A DNA stretch of 64,000 bases, taken from Hanstruepera neustonica. Its GTDB lineage: Bacteria; Bacteroidota; Bacteroidia; Flavobacteriales; Flavobacteriaceae. Shown here in pieces: positions 55,711 to 64,000 of this stretch. The translations under genes were made by a program, and so were the position numbers. The notes beneath the pieces are model-generated. The model had not been told where the DNA came from, searched no databases, and saw only the letters and a program-made list of their open reading frames with translations. How positions within the stretch are numbered: the stretch's first letter is position 1; every line of letters begins with the position of its first letter. Where the stretch lies: positions 943,209 to 1,007,208 of the forward strand of contig NZ_POWF01000001.1 of NCBI RefSeq assembly GCF_002895005.1, read 5' to 3'.

Positions 55711-55744
55711 TTTTCACGCAACCTTTTGGCTATAATTGTATCTT
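55711..55744 (+). promoter_or_regulatory. two-part promoter-like motif (TTTTTCACGCAACC-N14-GTATCT)
   Basis: TTTTTCACGCAACC at 55711-55724 and GTATCT at 55739-55744 are separated by 14 bases. The same 14-mer and spacing recur at 63601, where the second part is GCGTCC. The pattern resembles ECF-sigma promoters (an AAC-type -35 and a CGTC-type -10). A housekeeping-like TATCTTTA overlaps at 55740-55747. Confidence 0.5.
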
Positions 55745-55772
55745 TAAGATATAAAGCTAATCAATTACGCTC

Positions 55773-57332
55773 ATGAAAAATCGCTACATCTCAATTATTC
55801 TATTATTATTCTCAATCAATTTTTATTCTCAAAACACTTATCAATATACGGTTGAATCTATACCCTATCAAGAGTTTCAGGAACAAGATATTATACAATA
55901 CAATGGAGATGACTATTACTCCGATATTATTAGTTTACCATTTCCCTTTGATTTTTACGGATTACCAAATCAATTGGAATTGGTAGTTGGTACCAATGCG
56001 GATATCGTGTTTGATAGCTCATTGGCTAATACTTACGATCCTTGGCCAATTGTAAATGAAGTACCATCACCCAATCTGCCTAAACCCGCTATATTTGGGC
56101 CTTATCATGATTTGAATAATGCTGACCCAACATCCGAAGGTGCTGTTTATTATGGTGTCTCTGGAGAAAGCCCAAACAGACGATTTTATATCTTTTATGA
56201 GGATATAATTCAATATGCGTGTAGTCCTTTGATTTCGACATCTCAAGTAGTTTTGCATGAGACTACGGGTATAATAGATGTATTGATTAAAAGTAAGCCA
56301 CTATGTTTAACTTGGAATTCTGGACGAGCAATTTTGGGTATTCAAAACCAAACTGGAATTCAGGGTCTTACTGCGCCTAATCGAAATGGTTTTGATGTTT
56401 GGGAAACTAATAATGAAGGGTGGCGTTTTAAGCCAACCAGCAATTTCAATGTGGTCATCTGTGATGTAGATAATAACAATGGTGAATTGTTCAATATTGA
56501 TGATTATAAAACGCGGGTTTTAGGGTTGTTTAATTTAGATGCTTCAGAAAATACCGTTGATATTTTAGATGCTTCTGATGATAGTGTTTCAGGCGATGTT
56601 ACTATAAGTTCTGGGAATAATAATTTTACCATAGTTATAAATCCAAGTACAGATAATGCACAATTTGATTTAACAGTCAGTTTTACCAACTGTGATAACG
56701 ATGATGAAAATGATGGTATTCCTAATGATATGGAGGATGCCAATGGCAATGGTGATTTAAGCGATGATGATACTGATGGTGATGGTATTCCAAATTATCA
56801 GGACGATGACGATGATGGTGATACAGTCATTTCAGAATATGAAATTGTTTTTGGCGGCAGAAGTTCGGATAACAGAGTCAATCCACCAACATTTTTAGAT
56901 ACCGATAATGATGGTATTCCAAACCATTTGGATATGGATGATGATGGCGATGGTGTTATTACTTTAGATGAAGATTATAATGGAAATGGTGACCCAACTG
57001 ATGATGATGTCAACGGTAATGGTGTGCCAGACTATTTAGATGCTGCTCAATTAAGTGTTGATGACATTAGTGTAAACACCAATTTGTTTTCTGTCTATCC
57101 TAATCCAGTAGATTCTAAACTTACAATTGAATTTGATTCGCATCTTCAATTTCCATCCAATTCAATGGAATTTAAAATTTACGATATACAAGGTCGACAA
57201 GTTATGCATTTGACAGAAGGACTTATAGGTAACAAAGCGCAAATTGATGTTGCGAGTCTGCAAACAGGATATTATTTATTGGTGGTTAAAAGTGACAACT
57301 TTTTAAAAGCTAAAAAGTTTATTAAGAACTAA
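55773..57332 (+). CDS. T9SS secreted protein with Asp-rich calcium-binding-type repeats
   Basis: This 519-residue secreted protein has a signal peptide ending NFYSQ. A globular N-terminal domain spans about 22-250. About residues 310-425 hold Asp/Asn-rich, thrombospondin-type-3-like repeats (DDDTDGDGIPNYQDDDDD, DTDNDGIPNHLDMDDDG) that bind calcium. A C-terminal T9SS type A domain begins VYPNPVDSKL and ends KKFIKN. It is sent across the outer membrane and probably attached to the surface. Role unknown; adhesion or carbohydrate binding are guesses. It ends 26 bases from convergent ndpA-like. Confidence 0.85.
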   Translation: MKNRYISIILLLFSINFYSQNTYQYTVESIPYQEFQEQDIIQYNGDDYYSDIISLPFPFDFYGLPNQLELVVGTNADIVFDSSLANTYDPWPIVNEVPSPNLPKPAIFGPYHDLNNADPTSEGAVYYGVSGESPNRRFYIFYEDIIQYACSPLISTSQVVLHETTGIIDVLIKSKPLCLTWNSGRAILGIQNQTGIQGLTAPNRNGFDVWETNNEGWRFKPTSNFNVVICDVDNNNGELFNIDDYKTRVLGLFNLDASENTVDILDASDDSVSGDVTISSGNNNFTIVINPSTDNAQFDLTVSFTNCDNDDENDGIPNDMEDANGNGDLSDDDTDGDGIPNYQDDDDDGDTVISEYEIVFGGRSSDNRVNPPTFLDTDNDGIPNHLDMDDDGDGVITLDEDYNGNGDPTDDDVNGNGVPDYLDAAQLSVDDISVNTNLFSVYPNPVDSKLTIEFDSHLQFPSNSMEFKIYDIQGRQVMHLTEGLIGNKAQIDVASLQTGYYLLVVKSDNFLKAKKFIKN

Positions 57333-57357
57333 ATTTCGCATGACATTGGTTTAGAAT

Positions 57358-58407
57358 CTAACCTTCTGCATTAAAAAACACTTTGTAAAAATGCATTTTT
57401 TTGGTTTCATCGTAACCACGTTCCAAATACTCACTTGAGGCTTCAGGTGCATCAATATCCAGTTTTATTTGAATGTTGGTATCTAGTTTGATTTCGGTTT
57501 TTATTTTTTTCTTTTCCTTATTAACGACTAAATCAGATACATCAAATTGATTCCTGATAACTAAATCCTTTTCACTCTCAAAGGTCTTTTTGTAATCGTC
57601 AAACAGGATTTTGTGTTTATCCTCCACAAAAATATCGTCCTTGAATTCTTCAACCTTTATGATTTCATGCTCTTTAAAAAAATCAATGGTTTTGGCTAAA
57701 AACGTATTTTGCTCCTGATTGCCATAGGAAATTTTTAAAATGTCTTCCGAAAAATCTTTGCACAGTTCCAAGTATTGCTGGGTATGGCTATTAGCATCAT
57801 CGGCAAATTTGATATTTAAAAAGTGATTGGTCCAATATTGTGCATCGTAATTGTTGTTATCGGCACTCAAAACAATACGCCCTTCGGTATCACTTTGGTT
57901 TAATATTAAACAGCCTTTATCTACTTTCTTACTATTAATACCTTTTTGAACCAATACATCATAACTATTGTTTTCTAAATAAGTTTGAAAGAAATTTACC
58001 TTGTTCTCAATTTTGAAGATGCCAAGCGCGTTAGTGGTTATTTCATTGAATTCGATGCCTTCAAAAAGAACAACCAAAACATCACCTGTTTTGATTTGTG
58101 CCGAATTGGACTGCTCAAATAAATGTTTGACAATGTGTTTGGAATTTTCAATGAAATCGTCCTCGTTCGTAAATATTTGGGAACTGTAAGTGTTGATTTC
58201 GTTGAGTGTTATGTCCGCATGATGATTAAACCGATAGCTTTGAACCACACTTCCAAATGGTCTTAATAAAAAAGGTAGCATGAGTTCGTAGCTGGCCTCA
58301 TCAAAATGGACTTCTTTTTCAGAAAATGCATTTTTAGTATTGTTGAACTTATTGCCCACTTTGTGAATAATACATTTTGAAATGGAGGCATTGGTGCGCT
58401 TAATCAT
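57358..58407 (-). CDS. 37-kDa nucleoid-associated protein (NdpA/YejK family)
   Basis: This 349-residue protein resembles the nucleoid-associated protein family. The N-terminal region has ISKCIIHKVGNKFN and the central part AQYWTNHFLNIKFADDAN, typical of family members; the length is in the normal range. These proteins bind DNA and may help shape the nucleoid; the mechanism is poorly known. It follows the beta-propeller lipoprotein gene on the same strand by 33 bases, so cotranscription is likely. Confidence 0.8.
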   Translation of the reverse strand: MIKRTNASISKCIIHKVGNKFNNTKNAFSEKEVHFDEASYELMLPFLLRPFGSVVQSYRFNHHADITLNEINTYSSQIFTNEDDFIENSKHIVKHLFEQSNSAQIKTGDVLVVLFEGIEFNEITTNALGIFKIENKVNFFQTYLENNSYDVLVQKGINSKKVDKGCLILNQSDTEGRIVLSADNNNYDAQYWTNHFLNIKFADDANSHTQQYLELCKDFSEDILKISYGNQEQNTFLAKTIDFFKEHEIIKVEEFKDDIFVEDKHKILFDDYKKTFESEKDLVIRNQFDVSDLVVNKEKKKIKTEIKLDTNIQIKLDIDAPEASSEYLERGYDETKKMHFYKVFFNAEG

Positions 58408-58440
58408 AATTGATTTAAAGTATATCGATTAAAATGGTGA

Positions 58441-60876
58441 TTAGTTAATTTGATAAATAAGAATGGTGTTACTTTCTCCTTTGGTAACAAATTCTAAATT
58501 TCGGTCCTTGTCTATGTTGTTCATATCAATTTCTGAAGTTCCATAAACAGGGAAATTGGAAAGCAGCTTGGCATTGCTGTCAAACAGAAAAACTTTTTGT
58601 GTTTGTTTATCAGTGACGGTCACATAAATTTTATCGTTTAAATAAAATATGTTGGGTTCGCTATAATCACCATAATCCAGTTCATAGGTATTTTGCTTGA
58701 TGCGTAATTTATTTTCTGATAAGGCTACTAATGTTTTAGACGTTGTTACAAAATCATGTTTTTCAAATAAGCCTAAATTTTGGGAAGCCGTGTTACCGTT
58801 TTGATCAATGGTTATCAACTCGCCACTGGAAGTTGTTGTGGCAAAATTATCATTGTATAGATAAACTCCTTCGCCTGAAAAATTAAAATTGCTTTTAGGT
58901 GTTACACGGGTTTTTCCAGTTCTATCCAAAATGTATAATTTGGTTGCCGTTTGGAATAATAGGTAATCTTTTCTTCCAATTCTAATGTGTTGAGGTTGAT
59001 GGATAATATCGTCATCGGCTTTTGAAAAAGTAAATCCTTTTACGGTTTTGCCTTTGGCATCAAGCATCAGAACGTCCTGGTCTTGGGTAACCAATAAACG
59101 ATATTTTTTGTTGTTATCGTAATCGAATACAGACAAGGGTTGTGTAATCTTGTCATTAAATTTGAGCGGGAAAGGCGCTACATCTTTGCCATTTCTATCT
59201 AATACATAAACACGGTTTGGTGTGGCAAATGTTAATTGCAATCGACCGTTTTTATACATGTCTATTTGCTCAATTTGGCCTAAAATGGGTCCTTGAAGCT
59301 GTTTCCTCCAAAGAATCTTGCCACTATTAGAAATAAGGTATAAGTTGTTTTGAATATCTTGAACTACTATATCCTTTTCTTGGGTTAGATGATTGGTTAC
59401 CAATTGCGGACTGTTCAACAAATCAGCGTCTAAAGCAATACTGTTTGACTCTGAAATAGAATTTTCATAAATAGGTGATTTGGCTTTTTGAACACTGGCA
59501 TTCACATGTGCAAAATGCGAATCATAAATAAACTGAATTCCAGACGATTGATAATCATTTAACTTGAGATTAATGCTGTCACCTAAATTTCTATTGATAA
59601 TAGGTTCCAGAGCATTTGAGCTAACAACACTCAATAATGAAGATTCGTCACTAAATTTTTCTTTTAACAACGCGTAATGTTTTCTTGAATCATAGGTTGT
59701 TTGATTTTTATAACTCGCAATAATGTTGTGAAGACATTCAACACTATTGGAAAAAATGATAAAATTGTCAAGAATACAATACTTGTCAGCCGTTTGAAAA
59801 TCAATAAATGGTTTAAAGGTATCATAAAATAAAGTAGGCTTGCTAAAACCTAAAATATCAACATCACGAAATGTTTCAATAATATCTTGATCGTTTAACA
59901 AGGCATCTCTGGTTATGTATACATCTAGTGAGTTTAATATAACAGCTTGTTGACCAGTGTCATAAACAGTGCCCACTTCAATAATATTGTCAAAAAGTAG
60001 GGAATAGTCCAAAACAGAATCTAGCTTTTGAATGGTCACTAAATTTTTATGGAAAACATTAAAATCATTAAAGGTGATGCTTAAAAAACCATCACTGCTT
60101 GCAGGTGTAATGTGGGCTAATCTATTTTCTTGAGGAATGGTATTTTTGAAGGCGTCAATGAGTTTTTGGGTTGAATCAGCTGAACGCGTGACACCGTTTA
60201 AGGTGAGTTCATTCTGATTGACATCAACATCTACAAATAAATAATCGGTTAATTCACTGGTTGCTAATTGTTCATTGACAAAAAACGATTTAATGGAATT
60301 ATCATACTTTTTGTTAATTAGGATAGCTAATTGATTTTCCGATCCGGATGACTCCACTAACGACTCCAATGTATGGTCTATTTTCTTGCCTTTAATGCTT
60401 TTGTCTAATAGCTCTTTGCTAGTAGCACCAATAAAAATACTGTCTATAACTGTATGAAATAATTGAAGCGAGTCAACGGTGCTTTTGGTAATGGTTTTAG
60501 ATTGATACTTTAATGTTTCTATACTATGATTTGGTAGGGAATCAATATCAAATAGGCCTTCTTTTAATTTAGTAATTAAGGAATACTCTAAACGATTATC
60601 TGCATTCTTGAATATGGAGATATATAAATCATCCTCTGTATTAAAGTGTTTAATAAGGGCTAACTGGTTGGAAAAATCAGCCACATTTTTTGATGCTTCC
60701 AGTTTGTTTAATAAATCGTTGTTGTTGAGGTTACTATGTAAGCTGGCAATATTTTTGGTCTTTAAGATTATAGCTGCTTCATGGCTCAAATAATCAATGA
60801 CATTTGATTTTTTTTCTGAAGTTTCACATCCAAAAATTACCGCAATTAGCAGGGCAAAAAGACAACTTTTTTTCAT
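58441..60876 (-). CDS. lipoprotein with C-terminal beta-propeller, unknown function
   Basis: I do not recognise a named family. This 811-residue lipoprotein has lipobox IFGC (Cys17). Residues about 25-470 form a mixed alpha/beta domain, possibly DUF3352-like. Residues about 480-811 contain repeated propeller-type strands (SGKILWRKQLQGPILG, NRVYVLDRNGKDVAPFP, LYILDRTGKT), as in PQQ/FG-GAP-like beta-propellers. It probably acts at the inner face of the outer membrane or the inner-membrane periplasmic face. It lies between rnhB (65-base gap) and the nucleoid-associated protein gene in one direction. Confidence 0.7.
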   Translation of the reverse strand: MKKSCLFALLIAVIFGCETSEKKSNVIDYLSHEAAIILKTKNIASLHSNLNNNDLLNKLEASKNVADFSNQLALIKHFNTEDDLYISIFKNADNRLEYSLITKLKEGLFDIDSLPNHSIETLKYQSKTITKSTVDSLQLFHTVIDSIFIGATSKELLDKSIKGKKIDHTLESLVESSGSENQLAILINKKYDNSIKSFFVNEQLATSELTDYLFVDVDVNQNELTLNGVTRSADSTQKLIDAFKNTIPQENRLAHITPASSDGFLSITFNDFNVFHKNLVTIQKLDSVLDYSLLFDNIIEVGTVYDTGQQAVILNSLDVYITRDALLNDQDIIETFRDVDILGFSKPTLFYDTFKPFIDFQTADKYCILDNFIIFSNSVECLHNIIASYKNQTTYDSRKHYALLKEKFSDESSLLSVVSSNALEPIINRNLGDSINLKLNDYQSSGIQFIYDSHFAHVNASVQKAKSPIYENSISESNSIALDADLLNSPQLVTNHLTQEKDIVVQDIQNNLYLISNSGKILWRKQLQGPILGQIEQIDMYKNGRLQLTFATPNRVYVLDRNGKDVAPFPLKFNDKITQPLSVFDYDNNKKYRLLVTQDQDVLMLDAKGKTVKGFTFSKADDDIIHQPQHIRIGRKDYLLFQTATKLYILDRTGKTRVTPKSNFNFSGEGVYLYNDNFATTTSSGELITIDQNGNTASQNLGLFEKHDFVTTSKTLVALSENKLRIKQNTYELDYGDYSEPNIFYLNDKIYVTVTDKQTQKVFLFDSNAKLLSNFPVYGTSEIDMNNIDKDRNLEFVTKGESNTILIYQIN

Positions 60877-60941
60877 TAAGAGGGAATTTTTACAAACCTA
60901 CATAAATAATTAATGGCTTTAAAATGTGTCTGTCGAAAATA

Positions 60942-61541
60942 TTACAAATCCAATTTCAATTGTTCCGGTAGTAATCTAAATGATTTGCGATGATATTTAG
61001 TGATACCATATTTTTTAATTGCTTCACGATGTTCCTTGGTAGGGTAGCCTTTGTTTTGTTTCCAGTTGTACATGGGGAATTCTTCATGTATAGCTTCCAT
61101 ATAAGCATCTCTATGGGTTTTGGCTAAAATAGATGCAGCAGCAATACTAAAGTACTTACTGTCTCCCTTGATAATGGTTTCAAATGGAACTTGTTTGAAT
61201 GGTTTAAACTTATTTCCATCGACAATAATATACTCTGGCTGTGTTTCTAATTTGTCAATGGAACGGTGCATGGCTAAAATGGAAGCATTCAAGATGTTAA
61301 TCTTATCAATTTCATCGGGAAATACATGGGTGAAATAATAAGAAAGGGCTTCGTCTTCAATTACAGGTCTTAATAGGTTGCGTTTGGTTTCAGAAAGTTT
61401 TTTGGAATCATTTAAGTATTTGTTGTTGAAGTTTTTTGGCAGAATAACAGCTGCTGCGGTAACAGGACCAGCTAGGCAGCCTCTTCCTGCCTCATCAGTA
61501 CCACATTCAAACTGAAATCCTGAATAATTTGACTTTAGCAT
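60942..61541 (-). CDS. rnhB: ribonuclease HII
   Basis: This 199-residue enzyme cuts RNA in RNA-DNA hybrids, including single ribonucleotides in DNA. The active-site DEAGRG motif (Asp16, Glu17) is followed by CLAGPV rather than the more common PLAGPV, a change seen in other Bacteroidota. The other catalytic Asp residues are in YIIVDGNK and in the SILAKTHRD helix. The length is normal. It is the first gene of a minus-strand group that continues with the lipoprotein. Confidence 0.97.
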   Translation of the reverse strand: MLKSNYSGFQFECGTDEAGRGCLAGPVTAAAVILPKNFNNKYLNDSKKLSETKRNLLRPVIEDEALSYYFTHVFPDEIDKINILNASILAMHRSIDKLETQPEYIIVDGNKFKPFKQVPFETIIKGDSKYFSIAAASILAKTHRDAYMEAIHEEFPMYNWKQNKGYPTKEHREAIKKYGITKYHRKSFRLLPEQLKLDL

Positions 61542-61569
61542 TTAAATAATTCTTAATATAATGGCGTTA

Positions 61570-61594
61570 TTGCAAAATGTACATACATTTGCAA
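61570..61594. promoter_or_regulatory. palindromic divergent promoter of rnhB and porin gene
   Basis: TTGCAAAATGT (61570-61580) and ACATTTGCAA (61585-61594) form a near-perfect palindrome with one extra A. The plus strand contains TACATTTG (61584-61591), a perfect -7 element for the porin gene; the minus strand contains TACATTTTG, a -7-like element for rnhB. Confidence 0.55.
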
Positions 61595-61610
61595 GGTCGA
61601 AAAATTTTTT

Positions 61611-63587
61611 ATGTCAAAAATAGTTTTAGCATTTTTTTTAATTTTTGGAATTTATAGTGGTTTCGCTCAAAAGCCAGGATATATTGAAAAAGAGAATAAC
61701 TCCAATAATCAAGGCTTTAGACTTAACGATTCCTTGAGTAATGGATCTACTGAAAGCACTAGTAACAAAAACATTAAAAATTTAGATGCCAAAATTGAGA
61801 TGTATGCAATCATTTCGCATCTTAAAGACACGACCTATGTTGATACAACGTTAACTATCCAAAAGGAATATAAGTTCAATTACCTGCGCCGTGATAATTT
61901 TGAGTTGTTACCCTTTTCTAACGTCGGGCAAACTTATAATTCGTTGAGCTATAATTATGCTAATAATAGTATCATGCCATTATTTGGTGCTAGGGCTAGA
62001 CACTTTAATTATATGGAGATTGAAGATATTCATTACTATCATGTTCCAACTCCGCTTACTGAATTATATTATAAAACTGCCTTTGAGCAAGGGCAACAGG
62101 TCGATGCATTTTTTACTGTCAACACTTCAGAACAATTTAATTTTTCTGTTGCTTACAAAGGCTTGCGATCGCTTGGTAAGTATCAGCATATATTGACTAG
62201 TACTGGTAATTTTAGATTCACATCAAGTTTTAAAACCAAAAACAAAAGATATTTTGCAAATGCACATATAGTCATGCAGGACTTGTTGAATGAAGAAAAT
62301 GGCGGATTGCAGGATGATAATATTCAATATTTTGAATCTGGTAATCCTGAATTTAGGGATAGAGCCGTTTTAGCTGTGAATTTTGAAGATGCAGAAAATT
62401 TATTGAAAGGTAAACGATTTCATTTGGATCATTATTACTATATCATCAAACCCAAAGATTCTATATCAAGAAATTCACTGTCAGTTAATCATGTAATATC
62501 TTTTGAGGACAAATATTTTGAATACAATCAAACAAGAGCAAATGAATATTTTGGAGATGCTTTTCAATCAAGGGATTTAAGAGATCGTGTGACACTTGAA
62601 AACTTCTACAACCGGCTAGGTGTTAGTTATAATAACAGTATGTTAGGAGAGTTGCAATTGGGTGTTGAGCATAACAATTATAATTATGGATATGATAAAG
62701 TTGTTGTCATAAACAATCAAAACATTACCAATCGATTAAAAGGCGATATTATATCAATTGGAGGCAGATATCAAAAGGCAATAAATAAGTTTAGCTTATT
62801 TGGAGAAGCAGGATTAAATGTGTCAGGCGATTTTGAGGGTAATTTTTTTACTGGTAGGGCATCATATAGTTTAAACGAAAATAATAGGATAGAAGCTCAA
62901 ATAAATCATAACGCCACAGCTCCAAATTATAATTATTTGTTGTATCAAAGTGTTTATAAGAATTACAATTGGCAAAATAATTTCAATAATATTGAAACGC
63001 AACAAATCAGCTTTAATTTAGATACTAAATGGTTCGGGAATCTATCATTGAATTATACCACTATTAATGATTATGTATATTTCAAAAAAGATGGTGTTGA
63101 TGATTTAATAAAACCTTTTCAGACAGATCAAACTATCAATTACTTAAAACTCAAATGGGAAAAAGGATTTAACTTTTTAAGAAAATTCACTTTGTATAAT
63201 ACGGTCATGTATCAAAATGTTCAGGATAATAATAAGGTGTTTAATCTTCCCGAACTGACTACAAGAAATACATTATATTATTCTAATCACTTTTTTAAAA
63301 GAGCGCTATTCCTGCAAACAGGCGTGACGTTTAGTTATTTCTCAAAATACTATATGAATGCTTATGATCCTTTAATGGCAGAATTCTATGTTCAAACAGA
63401 TCGTGAGTATGGCGCTTTTCCGCGTTTTGACTTTTTTGTGAATGCAAAAATTCAGCAGATACGTATTTATTTGAAAGCTGAACATTTCAATTCAGCTTGG
63501 ACAGGTTACGATTTTTACTCAGCGCCAAATTATCCTTATCGAGATTTTACGGTACGATTTGGTGTTGTTTGGAATTTCTTTCTATAG
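61611..63587 (+). CDS. putative outer-membrane porin
   Basis: This 658-residue protein has a signal peptide ending GFAQ, a short low-complexity Asn/Ser-rich linker and then a long array of amphipathic strands ending FTVRFGVVWNFFL with a C-terminal aromatic, typical of outer-membrane barrels. The motif YYHVPTPLTELYYKTAFEQGQ is one I associate with the putative porin (PF14121-like) family of Bacteroidota. The substrate is unknown. Its transcript starts at the palindromic promoter shared with rnhB. Confidence 0.82.
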   Translation: MSKIVLAFFLIFGIYSGFAQKPGYIEKENNSNNQGFRLNDSLSNGSTESTSNKNIKNLDAKIEMYAIISHLKDTTYVDTTLTIQKEYKFNYLRRDNFELLPFSNVGQTYNSLSYNYANNSIMPLFGARARHFNYMEIEDIHYYHVPTPLTELYYKTAFEQGQQVDAFFTVNTSEQFNFSVAYKGLRSLGKYQHILTSTGNFRFTSSFKTKNKRYFANAHIVMQDLLNEENGGLQDDNIQYFESGNPEFRDRAVLAVNFEDAENLLKGKRFHLDHYYYIIKPKDSISRNSLSVNHVISFEDKYFEYNQTRANEYFGDAFQSRDLRDRVTLENFYNRLGVSYNNSMLGELQLGVEHNNYNYGYDKVVVINNQNITNRLKGDIISIGGRYQKAINKFSLFGEAGLNVSGDFEGNFFTGRASYSLNENNRIEAQINHNATAPNYNYLLYQSVYKNYNWQNNFNNIETQQISFNLDTKWFGNLSLNYTTINDYVYFKKDGVDDLIKPFQTDQTINYLKLKWEKGFNFLRKFTLYNTVMYQNVQDNNKVFNLPELTTRNTLYYSNHFFKRALFLQTGVTFSYFSKYYMNAYDPLMAEFYVQTDREYGAFPRFDFFVNAKIQQIRIYLKAEHFNSAWTGYDFYSAPNYPYRDFTVRFGVVWNFFL

Positions 63588-63600
63588 TTTTAAGAAACAT

Positions 63601-63634
63601 TTTTTCACGCAACCATCTGATAATAAAGGCGTCC
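63601..63634 (+). promoter_or_regulatory. two-part promoter-like motif (TTTTTCACGCAACC-N14-GCGTCC)
   Basis: This is the second copy of the motif found at 55711. The first part is identical for 14 bases and GCGTCC follows at the same spacing (63629-63634). GCGTC is closer to a typical ECF-sigma -10. No credible gene starts between it and the rRNA promoters. Confidence 0.5.
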
Positions 63635-63665
63635 GTTATGGGTCTAAAAAAATTATCAAAAAAAG

Positions 63666-63698
63666 TTTGTTTGGGAAAGGAAAAGGGTTTTATATTTG
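63666..63698 (+). promoter_or_regulatory. rRNA-type promoter P1
   Basis: TATATTTG at 63691-63698 is a perfect -7 element. TTTG occurs at 63666-63669 (spacer 21) and at 63670-63673 (spacer 17). It is followed by a GC-rich start region. Confidence 0.85.
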
Positions 63699-63733
63699 CG
63701 CCCTCGTTCGGGGCACTGCTGTGCTGGAGGGCG
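63699..63733 (+). ncRNA. GC-rich folded leader after P1
   Basis: CGCCCTC (63699-63705) pairs with GAGGGCG (63727-63733) and encloses GCAC-TGCT-GTGC (63713-63724). In this AT-rich genome a GC island at the start of an RNA is typical of stable-RNA leaders. Confidence 0.6.
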
Positions 63734-63804
63734 TGGAAGTTCTTGGGGATTTATTGGGTTTTTTGTGGGGGTTGAAAAAATATTTCAATTTTTTTTCAAA
63801 AAAC

Positions 63805-63836
63805 ATTGTGGGTAAAAAAAAGAGTAATTATATTTG
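63805..63836 (+). promoter_or_regulatory. rRNA-type promoter P2
   Basis: ATTG at 63805-63808, a 20-base spacer and TATATTTG at 63829-63836 form a second promoter 138 bases after P1. The start region CACCCGCTTAAG can fold with CTTAAGGG at about 63860. Confidence 0.85.
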
Positions 63837-64000
63837 CACCCGCTTAAGAGATAAACGCCTTAAGGGATAAAAGAAAAGTTCATAGACATATTGAATTGAC
63901 AGCGTAGGAAAATGTTTGGAAACGGACATTTTCAACAAAGAGAATAGGCCATTTTGAGTACCAAGGAGAAGGAAGAACAATTCTGTTAGTTGTTAAATAA
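63837..64000 (+). other. rRNA operon leader with boxA-like antiterminator; 16S gene expected beyond the edge
   Basis: GTTCATAGACATATTG at 63878-63893 matches the conserved leader found in front of Bacteroidota rRNA genes and resembles E. coli boxA (GCTCTTTAACA), the NusB-S10 binding site. A hairpin with 8-bp arms GAAAATGT / ACATTTTC lies at 63908-63933 and may be half of the RNase III processing stem. The 16S start (AGAGTTTGATC) is not reached. Positions 63588-63665 hold only the two-part motif, and no protein gene is supported in 63588-64000. Confidence 0.75.

Noticed and set aside
63497..63870. Two overlapping open frames of 92 and 103 residues
   Set aside because: They run out of the porin gene through the rRNA promoters, are rich in unlikely residues such as runs of Trp and Cys, and have no homology I recognise.

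Overview
This window is chromosomal DNA of a member of the Flavobacteriaceae (phylum Bacteroidota). The evidence is the AT-rich base composition, promoters of the TTTG-N19-TAnnTTTG type, SusC/SusD pairs, type IX secretion (T9SS) C-terminal sorting domains, lipoproteins with Asp-rich residues after the lipid-anchored Cys, and the ribosomal gene order rpsL-rpsG-fusA-rpsJ...rplQ followed by carA, eno and gltA. No species can be named from the sequence alone.

Layout. Positions 1-2664 hold a Kv-type potassium channel, a DUF4136 lipoprotein, an exported DinB-like protein and a short-chain dehydrogenase. Positions 2696-9106 (minus) encode a 2136-residue alpha-2-macroglobulin (A2M) that keeps the CxEQ thioester motif. 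At the place where the protease bait region normally lies it carries a module copied from, or shared with, the N-terminus of the SusC protein in this same window. Next come an exported TPR protein, an Mpl-type Mur ligase, a small accessory island with an orphan secreted protein (11638-12440), a coupled DUF1569/PaiB-like pair, radC, a polysaccharide-deacetylase-like protein, a YjjG-type nucleotidase, an orphan exported protein, rarA, a rhomboid protease, rlmB and an arylsulfotransferase-like T9SS protein. A SusC-SusD-lipoprotein-lipoprotein locus (21636-27955, minus) and an Omp85-type protein precede the translation cluster.

Positions 29877-47198 are the str/S10/spc/alpha supercluster: 32 co-directional genes behind one textbook promoter. 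It includes secY, infA and rpoA, and a rpmJ too short for ordinary ORF calling. tuf, map and adk are absent from their usual positions. Structured spacers (rpsJ-rplC, rpoA-rplQ) suggest post-transcriptional control. Positions 47228-52225 hold carA, eno, gltA and a dimethylargininase-like amidinotransferase, separated by strong intrinsic terminators. Positions 52284-63587 hold yceI, lysS, a 52-residue YqaE/Pmp3 protein, lipB, an Asp-rich T9SS protein, a 37-kDa nucleoid-associated protein, an orphan beta-propeller lipoprotein, rnhB and a putative porin. The last 413 bases contain no gene. They carry two tandem rRNA-type promoters, a GC-rich folded leader and a boxA-like antiterminator, so a ribosomal RNA operon very probably starts just past the right edge.

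The most unusual features are the hybrid A2M with a SusC-type module in its bait position and two palindromic genomic repeats read in frame, a two-part promoter-like motif found with identical spacing at 55711 and 63601, and the palindromic divergent promoter between rnhB and the porin gene.
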